Numbered from the stretch's first letter, positions 1 to 7,683 are shown. The stretch is DNA of 21,214 nucleotides from an uncultured Chthoniobacterales bacterium (GCA_934667795.1 CAKUMP010000009.1:1-21214), one strand, 5' to 3'. Notes: generated by a model from the letters alone, not told the origin. Translations and numbers: made by a program.

Positions 1-2763
1 CTGTTGCATTTCGCCATATTGCAAAGCCTTTCCATCGATCAGAGCAGATGCCTGAAGAGCATTTTCTGCATCCAAACGCAACCACCCAACCCGTCCTTCC
101 ATTTGTGCTTTCCCCGCACGAAGGTGTCCCCCATTTTCTGTCACTAACAAAATATCCCGCTGCCCATCTGTCAGCGCAACTTCCAATACCAGATGAAAAC
201 CTTCCGGCGCTTCCAGTGCGTTTAAAACACGAATTTCTTTGATAAACGGCGTTTTATTATACGGTTCCAGCACGCTGACAAACTGGGTTTCCAGTGCATT
301 TTCTCCGCGGACAGTACGAATAAGATATCGCAACTCTTTTGGCCCGCGCAAGGGAGGGTATCCTGTTGCCGTTGCCGCTTCCTGGAGAGGCGTTAAATTA
401 TGCACCCGCAAATGCGGCTTCCCTTGAAGCGGTTCATAAAAACCTTTGATGGCCCAGTCCACATAAAAGGGGCGATCCGGCGCAGCGCGTTTCACTTTAT
501 CCAGAAACATCAGTCCGCTTCCCTTGTACTCCCAGTTCATGTCTCCGTCATAAAATGTCCCAAACGCGATATCTTCCCCTGCCATCGTGCCCTTTTCCTG
601 CGCGACCCAATTTGCCCAGTTGCTGGTGGTTTCCTCTGCCCCACCATTTTGGATCAAACGGTGAATTTTCCCACCACGCACCCAGAAAACATCCACGTAG
701 TACGAGCGTTTCGGATCAACATCCACCATTACGACCGCGCGGCGATACGTTTTACATTGCGGATAAATCGGTCTGGCTTTTGAAAAATTTCTGGAATGCC
801 CTTCACCACGTCTTGTCCAGGTTCCGTTGCCATCAATGTCCATCACTCGTACCGGCCCCGCGTCTGCAAATAAAACCGCTTTCCCGGAAAACGACGAACT
901 CCGCTCCATAATACGATCATCGACCATGACGGTGTTATGGCTCACCGTGTGAGATGTCCATCCTATCCGCGGCGGATAACGTCCGGTCGAGGTAGGATAG
1001 CCTAAATCCGTCGCCATATAAACCTGATCACTGACCAGGTGCAGGCCAAGCCGGTCCGCATGCCCATGCCCCCAGGCCATCGGCCCGTAATTCAACGCCA
1101 CCATCCGAAGGTTTTCCTGATACGGCGCCTGCAGCACACCAAAACCAATCCCGCCCGAATTGAAACTTTCCGGAACCCACAGCTCTTTTCCTTCCGCGGC
1201 TTCCGCAATCTGCTTCGCGATATCTTCCGGTTCCGCCGCATAGATATCCCCGGAAATTTCTTTTACATCTCTTCCAACCGCATTCAGAACTTCACGCAGG
1301 TTTCTGGTTTTTTGCTGTAAAAAATATCCTGTCAATGCCATGTCGAGTGGTGCAGGGAATCCTCGTTCCCAGATTTGCATGGCACGTCCACCATCTCCCC
1401 AATGTAGCGTCGAACCACCTGCCACACGCACCGACTCGCCGGCCGATAGTGCATTGCGAAATTTCGGATAATCCACATATAAATCCTTGCGATCATAGGC
1501 AGGATATTGTTCCAGCAGTTTTGCAATTTTAAAAACCGATCGTGGTGGAATGGATGCATACCCCAAGCCACATTCCACGCCAAAACCATCACGCGACATT
1601 TCATTTACCAGAATGCTCGGCAGTCGTCCTCCATCTGCTTTGAACAGCCAATCCAGCATGCGATTTGTTTCTTCTCCATTATCCAAAGCAATCGCGACTA
1701 CCGTCATCGAATGCTGTGCCATCCCGGCATTTCCGGCAATCCGTTTGTCCTCCTGGATACTTTTTGCAAATTCTCTCAACAGATTATTTTCGAGATGCGC
1801 GACTATTTTTTGTGGGGAGCTTTTATCTCCTGTCTGATACTGCCCGGCCATTTTTTGTGTAAATGCAACCAGTTGTTCATCTTCAATCAACGCATCATAT
1901 ATTTGGTCGTATGCGAGACTCAGTCGCTGCGCCGTCCAGGTTTCCCAGATACACCCCTGCACCCGCCCCCGACCGGACAATCCTGTGGATGCTTCCATGC
2001 CGAGTTTAAACCAGGGGTAATAATCCATCGCAGGATACAGATCCGCCATCCGGTCCAGCAAAATCCCTGCTTTATAGGCATAAACAGGATCATTCGTCAG
2101 GGTGTACAGCTCCGCCAGGTCACGCGTGACATCAATTAATTCTGACCAGATTCGAAACGCATAATGCGCGGCCGGAAAAAACACATGTTCGCCCACCTTC
2201 ATTCCGGTTCCATCATCAACCCAGGTTTCCGTCCCTTCCGGGCCTGCAGATTTTAAAAACTGCTTGTCCCCACGTCCTAATTCAAATTGCCCCTGCTCAT
2301 CCAGCGAACTTTCATAATACGCTGCAAAATCATTTTTAGGATACCATTCCTTCGTCCCCACGCTTTGCACCTTCCATGGTTGGTTAAATGGGTCGATATG
2401 GTAGCGATAAGCGCGACCAAACCCACGGCTGATCTGCAGGTTTGCTTCCAGATGTTTCTCATCTGCCCCCGGCGGCACCACGCCCGGCGGATCAATCGCA
2501 CTGGAACGCGGCATCCCCTGGCTCGGCAACATTTTCCATAATTGTTCATCACTGATTTCCAACCACGGACGTAGCCGCTTTTTCAGCGTGTCTCGATGTT
2601 CCCTTGCCCATTCATAGCGCTCGCAGTTGCGTTGCGCATTTTCCCGCATCACTTTTGTCACAATAATGCTGTTTTGTTTCGCAAAAGCATTGCCAGAAAC
2701 ACCGATACCCCCACCCAATAAAATTCCTGCCCCCACCCACAAAACTGCGCGCCGGATATTCAT
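1..2763 (-). CDS. Heparinase II/III-type polysaccharide lyase, secreted (C-terminus beyond window)
   Basis: One frame is open for 921 codons from an ATG at 2763 to the left edge, so the C-terminus is missing. The N-terminus is a signal peptide: MNIRR, then a Gly/Ala/Val/Leu-rich core ending AFA before KQ, at about residue 28. Residues ~200-530 read like the helical alpha/alpha-toroid of alginate-lyase/heparinase enzymes. A beta-rich heparinase II/III domain follows, with YGPMAWGHGHADR (Tyr559, His566, His568) and SHNTVMVDD (His609). These match the conserved Tyr/His region of the family, which cleaves uronic-acid polysaccharides by beta-elimination in the periplasm or outside the cell. A strong ribosome site (AGAGGAG at 2771-2777) lies 7 bases before the start, inside the end of the upstream gene, and that gene's stop is one base away, so translation is probably coupled. 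The exact PL family and substrate cannot be told from sequence alone. Confidence 0.85.
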   Translation of the reverse strand, partial: MNIRRAVLWVGAGILLGGGIGVSGNAFAKQNSIIVTKVMRENAQRNCERYEWAREHRDTLKKRLRPWLEISDEQLWKMLPSQGMPRSSAIDPPGVVPPGADEKHLEANLQISRGFGRAYRYHIDPFNQPWKVQSVGTKEWYPKNDFAAYYESSLDEQGQFELGRGDKQFLKSAGPEGTETWVDDGTGMKVGEHVFFPAAHYAFRIWSELIDVTRDLAELYTLTNDPVYAYKAGILLDRMADLYPAMDYYPWFKLGMEASTGLSGRGRVQGCIWETWTAQRLSLAYDQIYDALIEDEQLVAFTQKMAGQYQTGDKSSPQKIVAHLENNLLREFAKSIQEDKRIAGNAGMAQHSMTVVAIALDNGEETNRMLDWLFKADGGRLPSILVNEMSRDGFGVECGLGYASIPPRSVFKIAKLLEQYPAYDRKDLYVDYPKFRNALSAGESVRVAGGSTLHWGDGGRAMQIWERGFPAPLDMALTGYFLQQKTRNLREVLNAVGRDVKEISGDIYAAEPEDIAKQIAEAAEGKELWVPESFNSGGIGFGVLQAPYQENLRMVALNYGPMAWGHGHADRLGLHLVSDQVYMATDLGYPTSTGRYPPRIGWTSHTVSHNTVMVDDRIMERSSSFSGKAVLFADAGPVRVMDIDGNGTWTRRGEGHSRNFSKARPIYPQCKTYRRAVVMVDVDPKRSYYVDVFWVRGGKIHRLIQNGGAEETTSNWANWVAQEKGTMAGEDIAFGTFYDGDMNWEYKGSGLMFLDKVKRAAPDRPFYVDWAIKGFYEPLQGKPHLRVHNLTPLQEAATATGYPPLRGPKELRYLIRTVRGENALETQFVSVLEPYNKTPFIKEIRVLNALEAPEGFHLVLEVALTDGQRDILLVTENGGHLRAGKAQMEGRVGWLRLDAENALQASALIDGKALQYGEMQQ

Positions 2764-2764
2764 T

Positions 2765-3490
2765 TTACTTCTCCTCTAAAGAAGCATTTCCCAATGTCAC
2801 CGCACGGATGAGCCATGGTGTTGCAGAAACCGAGGTCTGATAAAAATGTAATGCCCACCAGGGCAATGTGCCTCCGGGATTATTACGCACTAATTCTTTG
2901 GTATAAATATTTTGTTCTGTCCCGCCTTCTACTTCCAACCCGATCAGCGTTTTTCCCGCCTCAGGATAAACTTCTATAAAAACCTGATTCCACTCGCCAG
3001 GCATCCACAAGATCGGCAGCACTTCCCGGCTCCGCAGCCCTTTTTCGTGGTATAAAACAACTTCTCCCCCGGGGTTGAATTGCAAGGTGGCTACCAGCGT
3101 AGTCCCGTTGTCCGCATAATAACTCACTAACAACGGCGAAGAGATGTCGTCACTTCCATAAAAGTTGATAACCACACGGTTGGCTTCATGGTCATACGCT
3201 TCTAATGGACGAAAACGTAATCCCAAACGTGTCCTTGGGGTGTTCTGATGCACCTCCAGAACCATTCCGCCATCAGCCCCCGATGCAACCAGGTAGTTTT
3301 CCCGTTCGTCTTCCTCCCCCTGATCCAGGTACCACCGCTCGCTCTGCTCCGTGATCGCACCCGCATCGTATATATCAAATTTTTCTTCCCACACAAAATC
3401 CTCATTTGCTCCCGCTACCCCGCCGGTGAAAACGGTTACTATTGCCACCATCCCAATCATCCAGTTTCTGTTATCAAAAAAATGCTTCAT
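2765..3490 (-). CDS. Secreted jelly-roll-like protein of unknown function
   Basis: This 241-residue protein has an N-terminal signal peptide (MKHFFDNRN, then a hydrophobic stretch ending GGVAGA at about residue 28). The mature part is acidic and beta-strand rich, with regularly spaced Trp/Tyr/Phe (WMPGEWNQVFIEV, LPWWALHFYQ). That pattern resembles concanavalin-A-like jelly-roll domains, which are often carbohydrate-binding. I recognise no catalytic motif. It lies one base upstream of the heparinase-type lyase and carries that gene's ribosome site in its last codons, so the two are surely co-translated; a glycan-binding partner or accessory for the lyase is a reasonable inference. It may be co-transcribed with the frameshifted PEP-CTERM gene 62 bases upstream, since no terminator lies between. 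Confidence 0.75.
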   Translation of the reverse strand: MKHFFDNRNWMIGMVAIVTVFTGGVAGANEDFVWEEKFDIYDAGAITEQSERWYLDQGEEDERENYLVASGADGGMVLEVHQNTPRTRLGLRFRPLEAYDHEANRVVINFYGSDDISSPLLVSYYADNGTTLVATLQFNPGGEVVLYHEKGLRSREVLPILWMPGEWNQVFIEVYPEAGKTLIGLEVEGGTEQNIYTKELVRNNPGGTLPWWALHFYQTSVSATPWLIRAVTLGNASLEEK

Positions 3491-3552
3491 TGTTTTATGC
3501 CCTGATTCGTTCTTCTGATTGTTTGCTAGTTTTAATTAAGCTTCTCTTCACC

Positions 3553-4183
3553 TCAATCCACCATCCGCTCTCTTCTCCGCACTGCCAGCAAACTCCCCAA
3601 CAACAACAAGATGCCCGAAGAGGGTTCCGGAATGACATTTAATGTCCATTCTCCCGTTTCGTTAAATGCACTTACGTCCCACTACCGAATTCGAATCGAT
3701 GGTAGCAAAATCAATTCGCGCATTCCCACCTACCGTGAAAATATTTCCACTGGAATTGGTCGTACTCCCTACCTGAAAAGAAGTCCCTGTCAATATCCCA
3801 TCGCCTGAAAGGCTGAAAGAAGCACCCGTTCCATTCGTCGTTTGTCCAATACGAAATAATGCATCAAATGTCATTGCTGCCGTCTCCGGCGCTTCCGTGT
3901 CACTCGCCAACACCAACTCAATATCTGCACCGGCTTCCACATTCATCCTGTTGGTGGTTGTCCCGACCGCTACATTGATCGTCGCAGTCGTGCCACTTTG
4001 GAAATTCGCCCAATAGGTTGGTGATACCGGCACATTGCTGTTCTGCCAGTTCGCTGAATCATTCCAGTTAAATCCAGTCCCGTTTCCTCCCGTCCAGTTT
4101 CGCTGGGTTTGCGCCCAAACAGACGGCAACGTGACACTTGTTGCAATACACAACAAACAAAAGGAACTCCATGGCTTTTTCAT
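3553..4183 (-). pseudogene. PEP-CTERM beta-strand-repeat protein broken by a frameshift
   Basis: The ATG at 4183 starts a signal peptide (MKKPWSSFCLL... ending VWA) followed by NWTGGNGTGFNWNDSANW, the typical opening of PEP-CTERM/autotransporter-associated repeat proteins. The frame stops at 3662 after SNSVVGRKCI. In the next frame, the stretch from about 3679 down to the TGA at 3553 encodes NETGEWTLNVIPEPSSG, a Leu-rich transmembrane stretch and RRRER: a complete PEP-CTERM sorting anchor. Removing one base in GGG (plus-strand ccc at 3678-3680) joins both halves into a 209-residue protein reading SNSVVDVSAFNETGEW. At 209 residues it would be short beside the two other PEP-CTERM proteins here (540 and 679). 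A real frameshift, a read error, or a deletion junction could each explain it. If real, the protein would be secreted without its anchor. Confidence 0.8.
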
Positions 4184-4380
4184 AATTTATCGGGGGTAAA
4201 ATATTTAAAATCAACTTGCTGAATTTTGCGCTACATCGCACACCTCAAAACACCAGCCAGTATCTTTCTTTCCACCGAAATTGAAAATATCCAAACCGCA
4301 GATTTTTTTATCTATTTCGCAGATTTTGTCTGCATTTATACCGTTTTTCAGCAAAATCCGACTAAATTTTGAATAATTGT

Positions 4381-4450
4381 CCTGGGAACGCCGACGTCCC
4401 CGTCGGCTAAGAGCCCAGCCTCACACAAAGAGCGCCAAGGGCCGCAAAGG
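4381..4450. repeat. REP-like hairpin repeat, copy 1
   Basis: This copy contains GCCGACGTCCCCGTCGGC (4390-4407), a perfect 7-bp stem around a TCCC loop. The tail that follows (AAGAGCCCAGCCTCA, then CGCCAAGG and CCGCAAAG) is shared with copy 2. The match runs about 65-70 bases with a few differences and small gaps. No transposase is nearby, so if it moves it does so in trans. Confidence 0.75.
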
Positions 4451-4547
4451 ATTTTTATCCGCAGATTTTACACAGATTATTTGGGAGAGAGAATAAGACG
4501 AAAACCTGTAAGCTGGTACACGTTGAAAGTGACTCACACGGAGCGTC

Positions 4548-4613
4548 CTTGGGAGCGCCGACGTCCCCGTCGGCCAAGAGCCCAGCCTCATGCAAAGCGC
4601 CAAGGCCGCAAAG
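4548..4613. repeat. REP-like hairpin repeat, copy 2
   Basis: This is the same unit as copy 1, with the identical 18-base hairpin at 4557-4574 and the same tail, in the same orientation about 167 bases further right. The tail is slightly shorter (CGCCAAGGCCGCAAAG). A third hairpin core is found at 20317-20334. Confidence 0.75.
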
Positions 4614-4683
4614 TTTTTTTCGCATCTACATTTTTAAAAACTTCGTGTCCATTCGTGGTGAAAACAAGAGAAGCTTCACAGAT

Positions 4684-4721
4684 GGCATTAGCATTTTTCA
4701 TGTCGGATTTGTGCTAATGCC
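4684..4721. repeat. 10-bp inverted repeat (hairpin)
   Basis: GGCATTAGCA (4684-4693) and TGCTAATGCC (4712-4721) pair perfectly around an 18-base loop. No T-run follows on either strand, so it is not a typical intrinsic terminator. It lies about 50 bases past the stop of the minus-strand PEP-CTERM gene, where an RNA 3'-end stabilising structure would be possible. Confidence 0.6.
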
Positions 4722-4723
4722 TT

Positions 4724-4759
4724 AAAAAATCCTTTGCGACCCTGGCGCCCTTTGCGTGA
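4724..4759. repeat. Inverted copy of the CGCCAAGG/CCGCAAAG repeat tail
   Basis: Read on the minus strand this segment is TCACGCAAAGGGCGCCAGGG followed by TCGCAAAGGATTTTT. It closely matches plus-strand 4421-4456. The two therefore form an imperfect inverted repeat of about 36 bases bracketing roughly 270 bases of the mosaic. Confidence 0.65.
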
Positions 4760-4768
4760 ACCTCTTTC

Positions 4769-6391
4769 CTAAAGCACTCCAGAGCGTTTTCTGCTGAAGG
4801 CCAAGATGCTGCTGAATCCCAGTAAAAGCAGGGAGGAAGGTTCGGGGATGACATTTAATGTCAGCACTCCATTATTCCATTCCAGAAAGGAGTCGGCATA
4901 CCCTGTCGGCAATGTGTTTAAAACAAAGTCCGTTGCACCAAATGTTCCATTGACCGTCATCAGCGTATAAATTCCTTCCGTCAAGCCTCCGGCGTCAAAA
5001 ATGTTTACCCCATACGTTCCGGTTCCAGTCTGATCACCCGCAACCGTGATTCCGGTTGCTCCATACACACCGGTCAGATCAAAAGAAAATTCGGAAGAGT
5101 CTGTTAAAGCCAATGAGGAAAGCCCCAGGTTCACTCCTCCCTTCACACGTAAAACATCTATTCCTGTGCCATCTCCCAGTGTCAGGCTACCATTTGCTAA
5201 GGCACTATTATGTCCTGCTTGCAATTCTCCCGCCTGCACCACCATTCCATTGGTAAAGGTATTTACACCATTTAAAACCAACACGCCGTCCCCCACCTTG
5301 GTTAATCCATTTGCTCCGGTTCCGGAAATTTCTCCCTCTACAATCAATTGATCTGCATCCACCCCAATGCGAGCATCCCCAAAATCCCCTGTATTGATAT
5401 TCCCATTCCAGGTATTGATTCCACTTACACTGCGTAAAGAACCTGCATCTCCATTCCCCATTCCTCGGAGTGTCAAAGTCTTGTTCGAGATCGTGATGTT
5501 CCCGGCTAACTCCACTGAGTCATCGCTCTCGGTTTTATTTATTCCTCCCCTGAAACTGATATTTGCCGTCCCAGTTCCAAATGCGTTATTATGCTCCGCG
5601 CGAATAATGGTTGATCCGACATTATTATTCGAAAGTCCGATATTCGTATCCCCTGTGTACGCGTTGTCCCCTCGCAAAGTAAACCGAATATGCCCACCAT
5701 TTGTGGATAATCCCAATGTTCGCACACCCCCGGTTTCACTGATGCTCCCACTAAGTATGATATCATCATTTCCACTGCCACTGAACGACACATTACTATT
5801 GAGGATCACATTATTTCCATAATTCGAATTATTTCCCGCAACTAGCCAGGCACCGCCATTAAAAGTTAATGTATTCCCATTTAATGTAGCCGCATTTGCG
5901 GTCCAGATCGTTCCCAAATCAATCGTAACGCCTCCAGTAAATGTATTCGCACCCGAAAGGTAAAGTCGATTCCCACCTGCTTTAACAAAACCATTTGTCC
6001 CTGCTATCACCGCAGTAATTCTGAGTGGATCCGTTCCTCCACTCACATTAATGACGGGTTGATCCGTGCCACCCGATGACAATGTCAGTACTCCACTCCC
6101 CTGGATATTCCATGTGCCAGTAGCTCCAATCTTTGCAGTTATATTTCCAATGGTCAAATCTTCCGTTAATGTCACCACTTTCCCGGTTTGAGGACTGAAT
6201 GTCGTCGCATCGAATGTTGCAGTAAAACCAGCACCGGACGCAACACCAGCCGCCCAGTTGCCTGGATCATTCCAGTTCCCATTTCCTTCCAATGACCAAT
6301 TCCCATCCGCCGCCCACAGTCCTGCAGGCGCACTCCATATACTCACAGTTGCAAAAATAGCACAGACTTTCCGGGGGATCGATGTCTTCAT
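4769..6391 (-). CDS. PEP-CTERM beta-strand-repeat surface protein
   Basis: This is a 540-residue protein from the ATG at 6391. A longer frame from 6427 adds 12 residues before the signal peptide and would start too close to a possible -35 box at 6446-6441, so I prefer 6391. The signal peptide is MKTSIPRKV..., ending LWA. It is followed by GNWNDPGNWAAG, the usual opening of this class. At least two autotransporter-associated repeats are visible (LSGANTFTGGVTI; LNGVNTFTNGMVVQAGELQAG), within Gly/Asn/Thr-rich beta-helix-like sequence. The C-terminus is NVIPEPSSLLLLGF with a hydrophobic segment and RKR, a PEP-CTERM signal recognised by exosortase. It should be exported and displayed on or released from the cell surface. 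It follows the LamG gene at 6491 with a 99-base gap. Confidence 0.85.
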   Translation of the reverse strand: MKTSIPRKVCAIFATVSIWSAPAGLWAADGNWSLEGNGNWNDPGNWAAGVASGAGFTATFDATTFSPQTGKVVTLTEDLTIGNITAKIGATGTWNIQGSGVLTLSSGGTDQPVINVSGGTDPLRITAVIAGTNGFVKAGGNRLYLSGANTFTGGVTIDLGTIWTANAATLNGNTLTFNGGAWLVAGNNSNYGNNVILNSNVSFSGSGNDDIILSGSISETGGVRTLGLSTNGGHIRFTLRGDNAYTGDTNIGLSNNNVGSTIIRAEHNNAFGTGTANISFRGGINKTESDDSVELAGNITISNKTLTLRGMGNGDAGSLRSVSGINTWNGNINTGDFGDARIGVDADQLIVEGEISGTGANGLTKVGDGVLVLNGVNTFTNGMVVQAGELQAGHNSALANGSLTLGDGTGIDVLRVKGGVNLGLSSLALTDSSEFSFDLTGVYGATGITVAGDQTGTGTYGVNIFDAGGLTEGIYTLMTVNGTFGATDFVLNTLPTGYADSFLEWNNGVLTLNVIPEPSSLLLLGFSSILAFSRKRSGVL

Positions 6392-6440
6392 AATAAAAGA
6401 GTGTTTAATTTCACATAAGACCATCACTATTTCATCAAAA

Positions 6441-6475
6441 TGTCAACTATTTTCCACTTATTCACCTGTGTGAAT
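6441..6475 (-). promoter_or_regulatory. Possible promoter and operator-like inverted repeat upstream of the PEP-CTERM gene
   Basis: On the minus strand a perfect TTGACA (6446-6441) lies 50 bases before the preferred start, though no good -10 box is seen at 16-18 bases. Directly upstream is ATTCACACAGGTGAAT (6475-6460), a perfect 6+6 inverted repeat with a 4-base spacer, in the position expected of a regulator site. Both are weak evidence taken singly. Confidence 0.3.
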
Positions 6476-6490
6476 TCCAGTATTCTCTAA

Positions 6491-7279
6491 TTACTTTTTC
6501 GCATCTGCCCGGATCTGCTCTTCCGTCCGAGGATAATCATAAACTGCGATATCCAGCATTTCTCCACCGAATGCATAGGCGTATCCATGATTATAGGCGC
6601 CAATGGTAAACATAGGATTCATAGGAGTTAATTTGAGCCCGACTTCGCTTTCTGCGATAAATTCTCCATTAATATAGAGACGAAATTGTTGTATTTCCGC
6701 ATCGTAAACAGCGGCGACATGGCTCCACTCATCTGCGGGAATATAGTTATTTGTGCCAGTAAAGACGCCCCAGGCCCCTTGTCCGCTCCCGGCACCACTA
6801 ATAATTTCCAGTCCTCCATTAGAAGGTCGATACGCCAGCGCCATCCCCGGCCCCTGGTCAGATCGTCTTGCAGAAAGTAATTCGCCACGCGAACCCATCC
6901 ATCGAGAATCGGGTTTAACCCACGCCTGAAAGGTACATCCACCTGGGAATTCCGCTGGCATCTCCGGGAAAAAAACACAGGGAAGATGTGCGCCCGACGA
7001 GCGCTTCTCTGCTGTCGGGCTGAACTTCAATGCTTTTTTTCCGTTAAAATCACTTTCCACAATTTCCAACGTCCCCTCCCCTTGACGAATATTCAAAAAA
7101 CCCGACAACTCCCCATCATTCGGGATCGCATCCTTTACTTCTTTTTCCCCCGCTTCAAACGAAGGAACATCTTCCAGGTTCAATTGAATCAACGGGGATG
7201 CGTCATCCTGTGCTTGCACCGTAAAAGAAAATACAGCAGACAGAAAAACAACCGGGAGGAAAAAGCGTTTTGATTTCAT
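6491..7279 (-). CDS. Secreted LamG/concanavalin-A-like domain protein
   Basis: This is a 262-residue protein starting at ATG 7279, chosen because MKSKRFFLPVVFLSAVF...VQAQ is a clean signal peptide; the upstream ATG at 7342 would bury it. The mature protein is a single LamG/concanavalin-like domain. Its strand motifs include FTFQAWVKP-type sequence (CTFQAWVKPDS), WSHVAAVYDAEIQQFRLYINGEF and GEMLDIAVYDYPRTEEQI, the standard laminin-G-like domain (PF13385 type). Such domains often bind glycans or occur next to glycoside-active enzymes; no catalytic residues are evident. No strong ribosome site precedes the start. It probably shares a transcript with the PEP-CTERM gene at 4769 or is read from the divergent region 7280-7474. 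Confidence 0.8.
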   Translation of the reverse strand: MKSKRFFLPVVFLSAVFSFTVQAQDDASPLIQLNLEDVPSFEAGEKEVKDAIPNDGELSGFLNIRQGEGTLEIVESDFNGKKALKFSPTAEKRSSGAHLPCVFFPEMPAEFPGGCTFQAWVKPDSRWMGSRGELLSARRSDQGPGMALAYRPSNGGLEIISGAGSGQGAWGVFTGTNNYIPADEWSHVAAVYDAEIQQFRLYINGEFIAESEVGLKLTPMNPMFTIGAYNHGYAYAFGGEMLDIAVYDYPRTEEQIRADAKK

Positions 7280-7297
7280 ATTTTTGAAAAGGGTTAA

Positions 7298-7313
7298 ACC
7301 TCTTTGAAGAGGT
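7298..7313. promoter_or_regulatory. 16-bp near-perfect palindrome upstream of the LamG gene
   Basis: ACCTCTTTGAAGAGGT has 7-bp arms around a TG centre and lies 19-34 bases before the LamG start. It could be an operator or a small leader hairpin. No second copy was seen in the window. Confidence 0.35.
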
Positions 7314-7435
7314 AAATAGAGATAAATAAATAGAATTTCCATTTAATCCATAATGTAAAAATAGCCATTATTCAATTTAAATTTCGTTGAAAAAGTGTCT
7401 ATATGAATTTCCGTTTTCTTGTGTACAAACCGGGA

Positions 7436-7464
7436 TTGACATTTCCGGGATGTGGCTTACGGTA
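7436..7464 (+). promoter_or_regulatory. Candidate promoter of the small secreted peptide gene
   Basis: A perfect TTGACA (7436-7441) is followed after 16 bases by TACGGT (7458-7463), a poor -10 match. The start codon is only 12 bases further on, so the leader would be very short, and I see no clear ribosome site. A different -10 or a leaderless message is possible. Confidence 0.3.
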
Positions 7465-7474
7465 GTGATGCATT

Positions 7475-7606
7475 ATGAAAAAAACACTGATTCTCTCACT
7501 GACACTTGCCTTTGCTTTCGTAAGCTTTTCCAACGCACAATGTGGCGGTTGTAAAGGTGGCGACAAAGGACAGGATAAAACCGAAGATACCTCTGCCAAG
7601 AAGTAA
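7475..7606 (+). CDS. Tiny secreted Cys/Gly peptide, 43 residues
   Basis: This is the only credible plus-strand gene. ATG at 7475 runs to TAA at 7606. Residues 1-21 form a textbook signal peptide (MKKTLILSLTLAFAF..., ending SNA). The mature part is about 22 residues, beginning QCGGCKGG and continuing with a charged Lys/Asp/Glu/Gln tail ending AKK. The CxxC could bind a metal or be redox-active. It is not a standard lipobox, since the -3 to -1 residues before the first Cys are NAQ. A TTGACA lies 34 bases upstream and a strong terminator 23 bases downstream, so it looks like an independent transcription unit. The opposite strand here has only overlapping shadow frames. I do not know a function; metal binding, a stress-related peptide or a toxin-like peptide are all possible. 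Confidence 0.65.
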   Translation: MKKTLILSLTLAFAFVSFSNAQCGGCKGGDKGQDKTEDTSAKK

Positions 7607-7629
7607 CTTATCTTTATAAAACCTTAACA

Positions 7630-7663
7630 AAAAAGCCTTCCGCGGAAACGCAGAAGGCTTTTT
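7630..7663. terminator. Bidirectional intrinsic terminator
   Basis: AAAAAGCCTTC (7630-7640) pairs with GAAGGCTTTTT (7653-7663) in an 11-bp stem. The T-run follows on the plus strand and, by symmetry, on the minus strand too. It lies between the convergent peptide gene (ends 7606) and the jelly-roll gene (ends 7684), and can end both transcripts. Confidence 0.85.
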
Positions 7664-7683
7664 TATTGGAGTGTGCTCACAAG

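Larger units (their letters stand above)
4184..4768. repeat. Gene-free intergenic repeat mosaic
   Basis: No convincing gene lies in these 585 bases. They hold several short repeats: CGCAGATTTT three times (4297-4306, 4318-4327, 4460-4469), two copies of a hairpin-containing unit, an inverted copy of part of that unit, a hairpin at 4684-4721, and a TTCGTGTCCATTCGTGGT stretch near 4641. From memory, such patches are common between genes in Verrucomicrobiota and related genomes; their function is unknown. The promoter of the frameshifted PEP-CTERM gene presumably lies at the 4184-4260 end, but I see no clear one. Confidence 0.7.

Noticed and set aside
2113..2135. GTCACGCGTGAC palindrome as an operator
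   Set aside because: It is inside the lyase coding region, encodes part of a normal helix, and has no copy at a promoter.
48..2552. Plus-strand and minus-frame ORFs of 60-210 residues over 48-2552
   Set aside because: All lie across the single long lyase frame on the minus strand; they lack signal peptides or known motifs and are rich in His/Pro/Cys/Arg, typical of shadows.
4481..4717. Plus-strand 78-residue ORF in the repeat mosaic
   Set aside because: Its sequence is just the translated REP-like repeat (RRPRRPRAQPHAKRQGRK) and has no ribosome site.
4684..4721. Rho-independent terminator at the 10-bp hairpin
   Set aside because: The stem is perfect but there is no T-run on either strand and the loop is 18 bases.
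5046..5822. Plus-strand ORFs of 101 and 151 residues
   Set aside because: They are antisense to the repeat-rich PEP-CTERM gene, whose low-complexity codons keep the other strand open.
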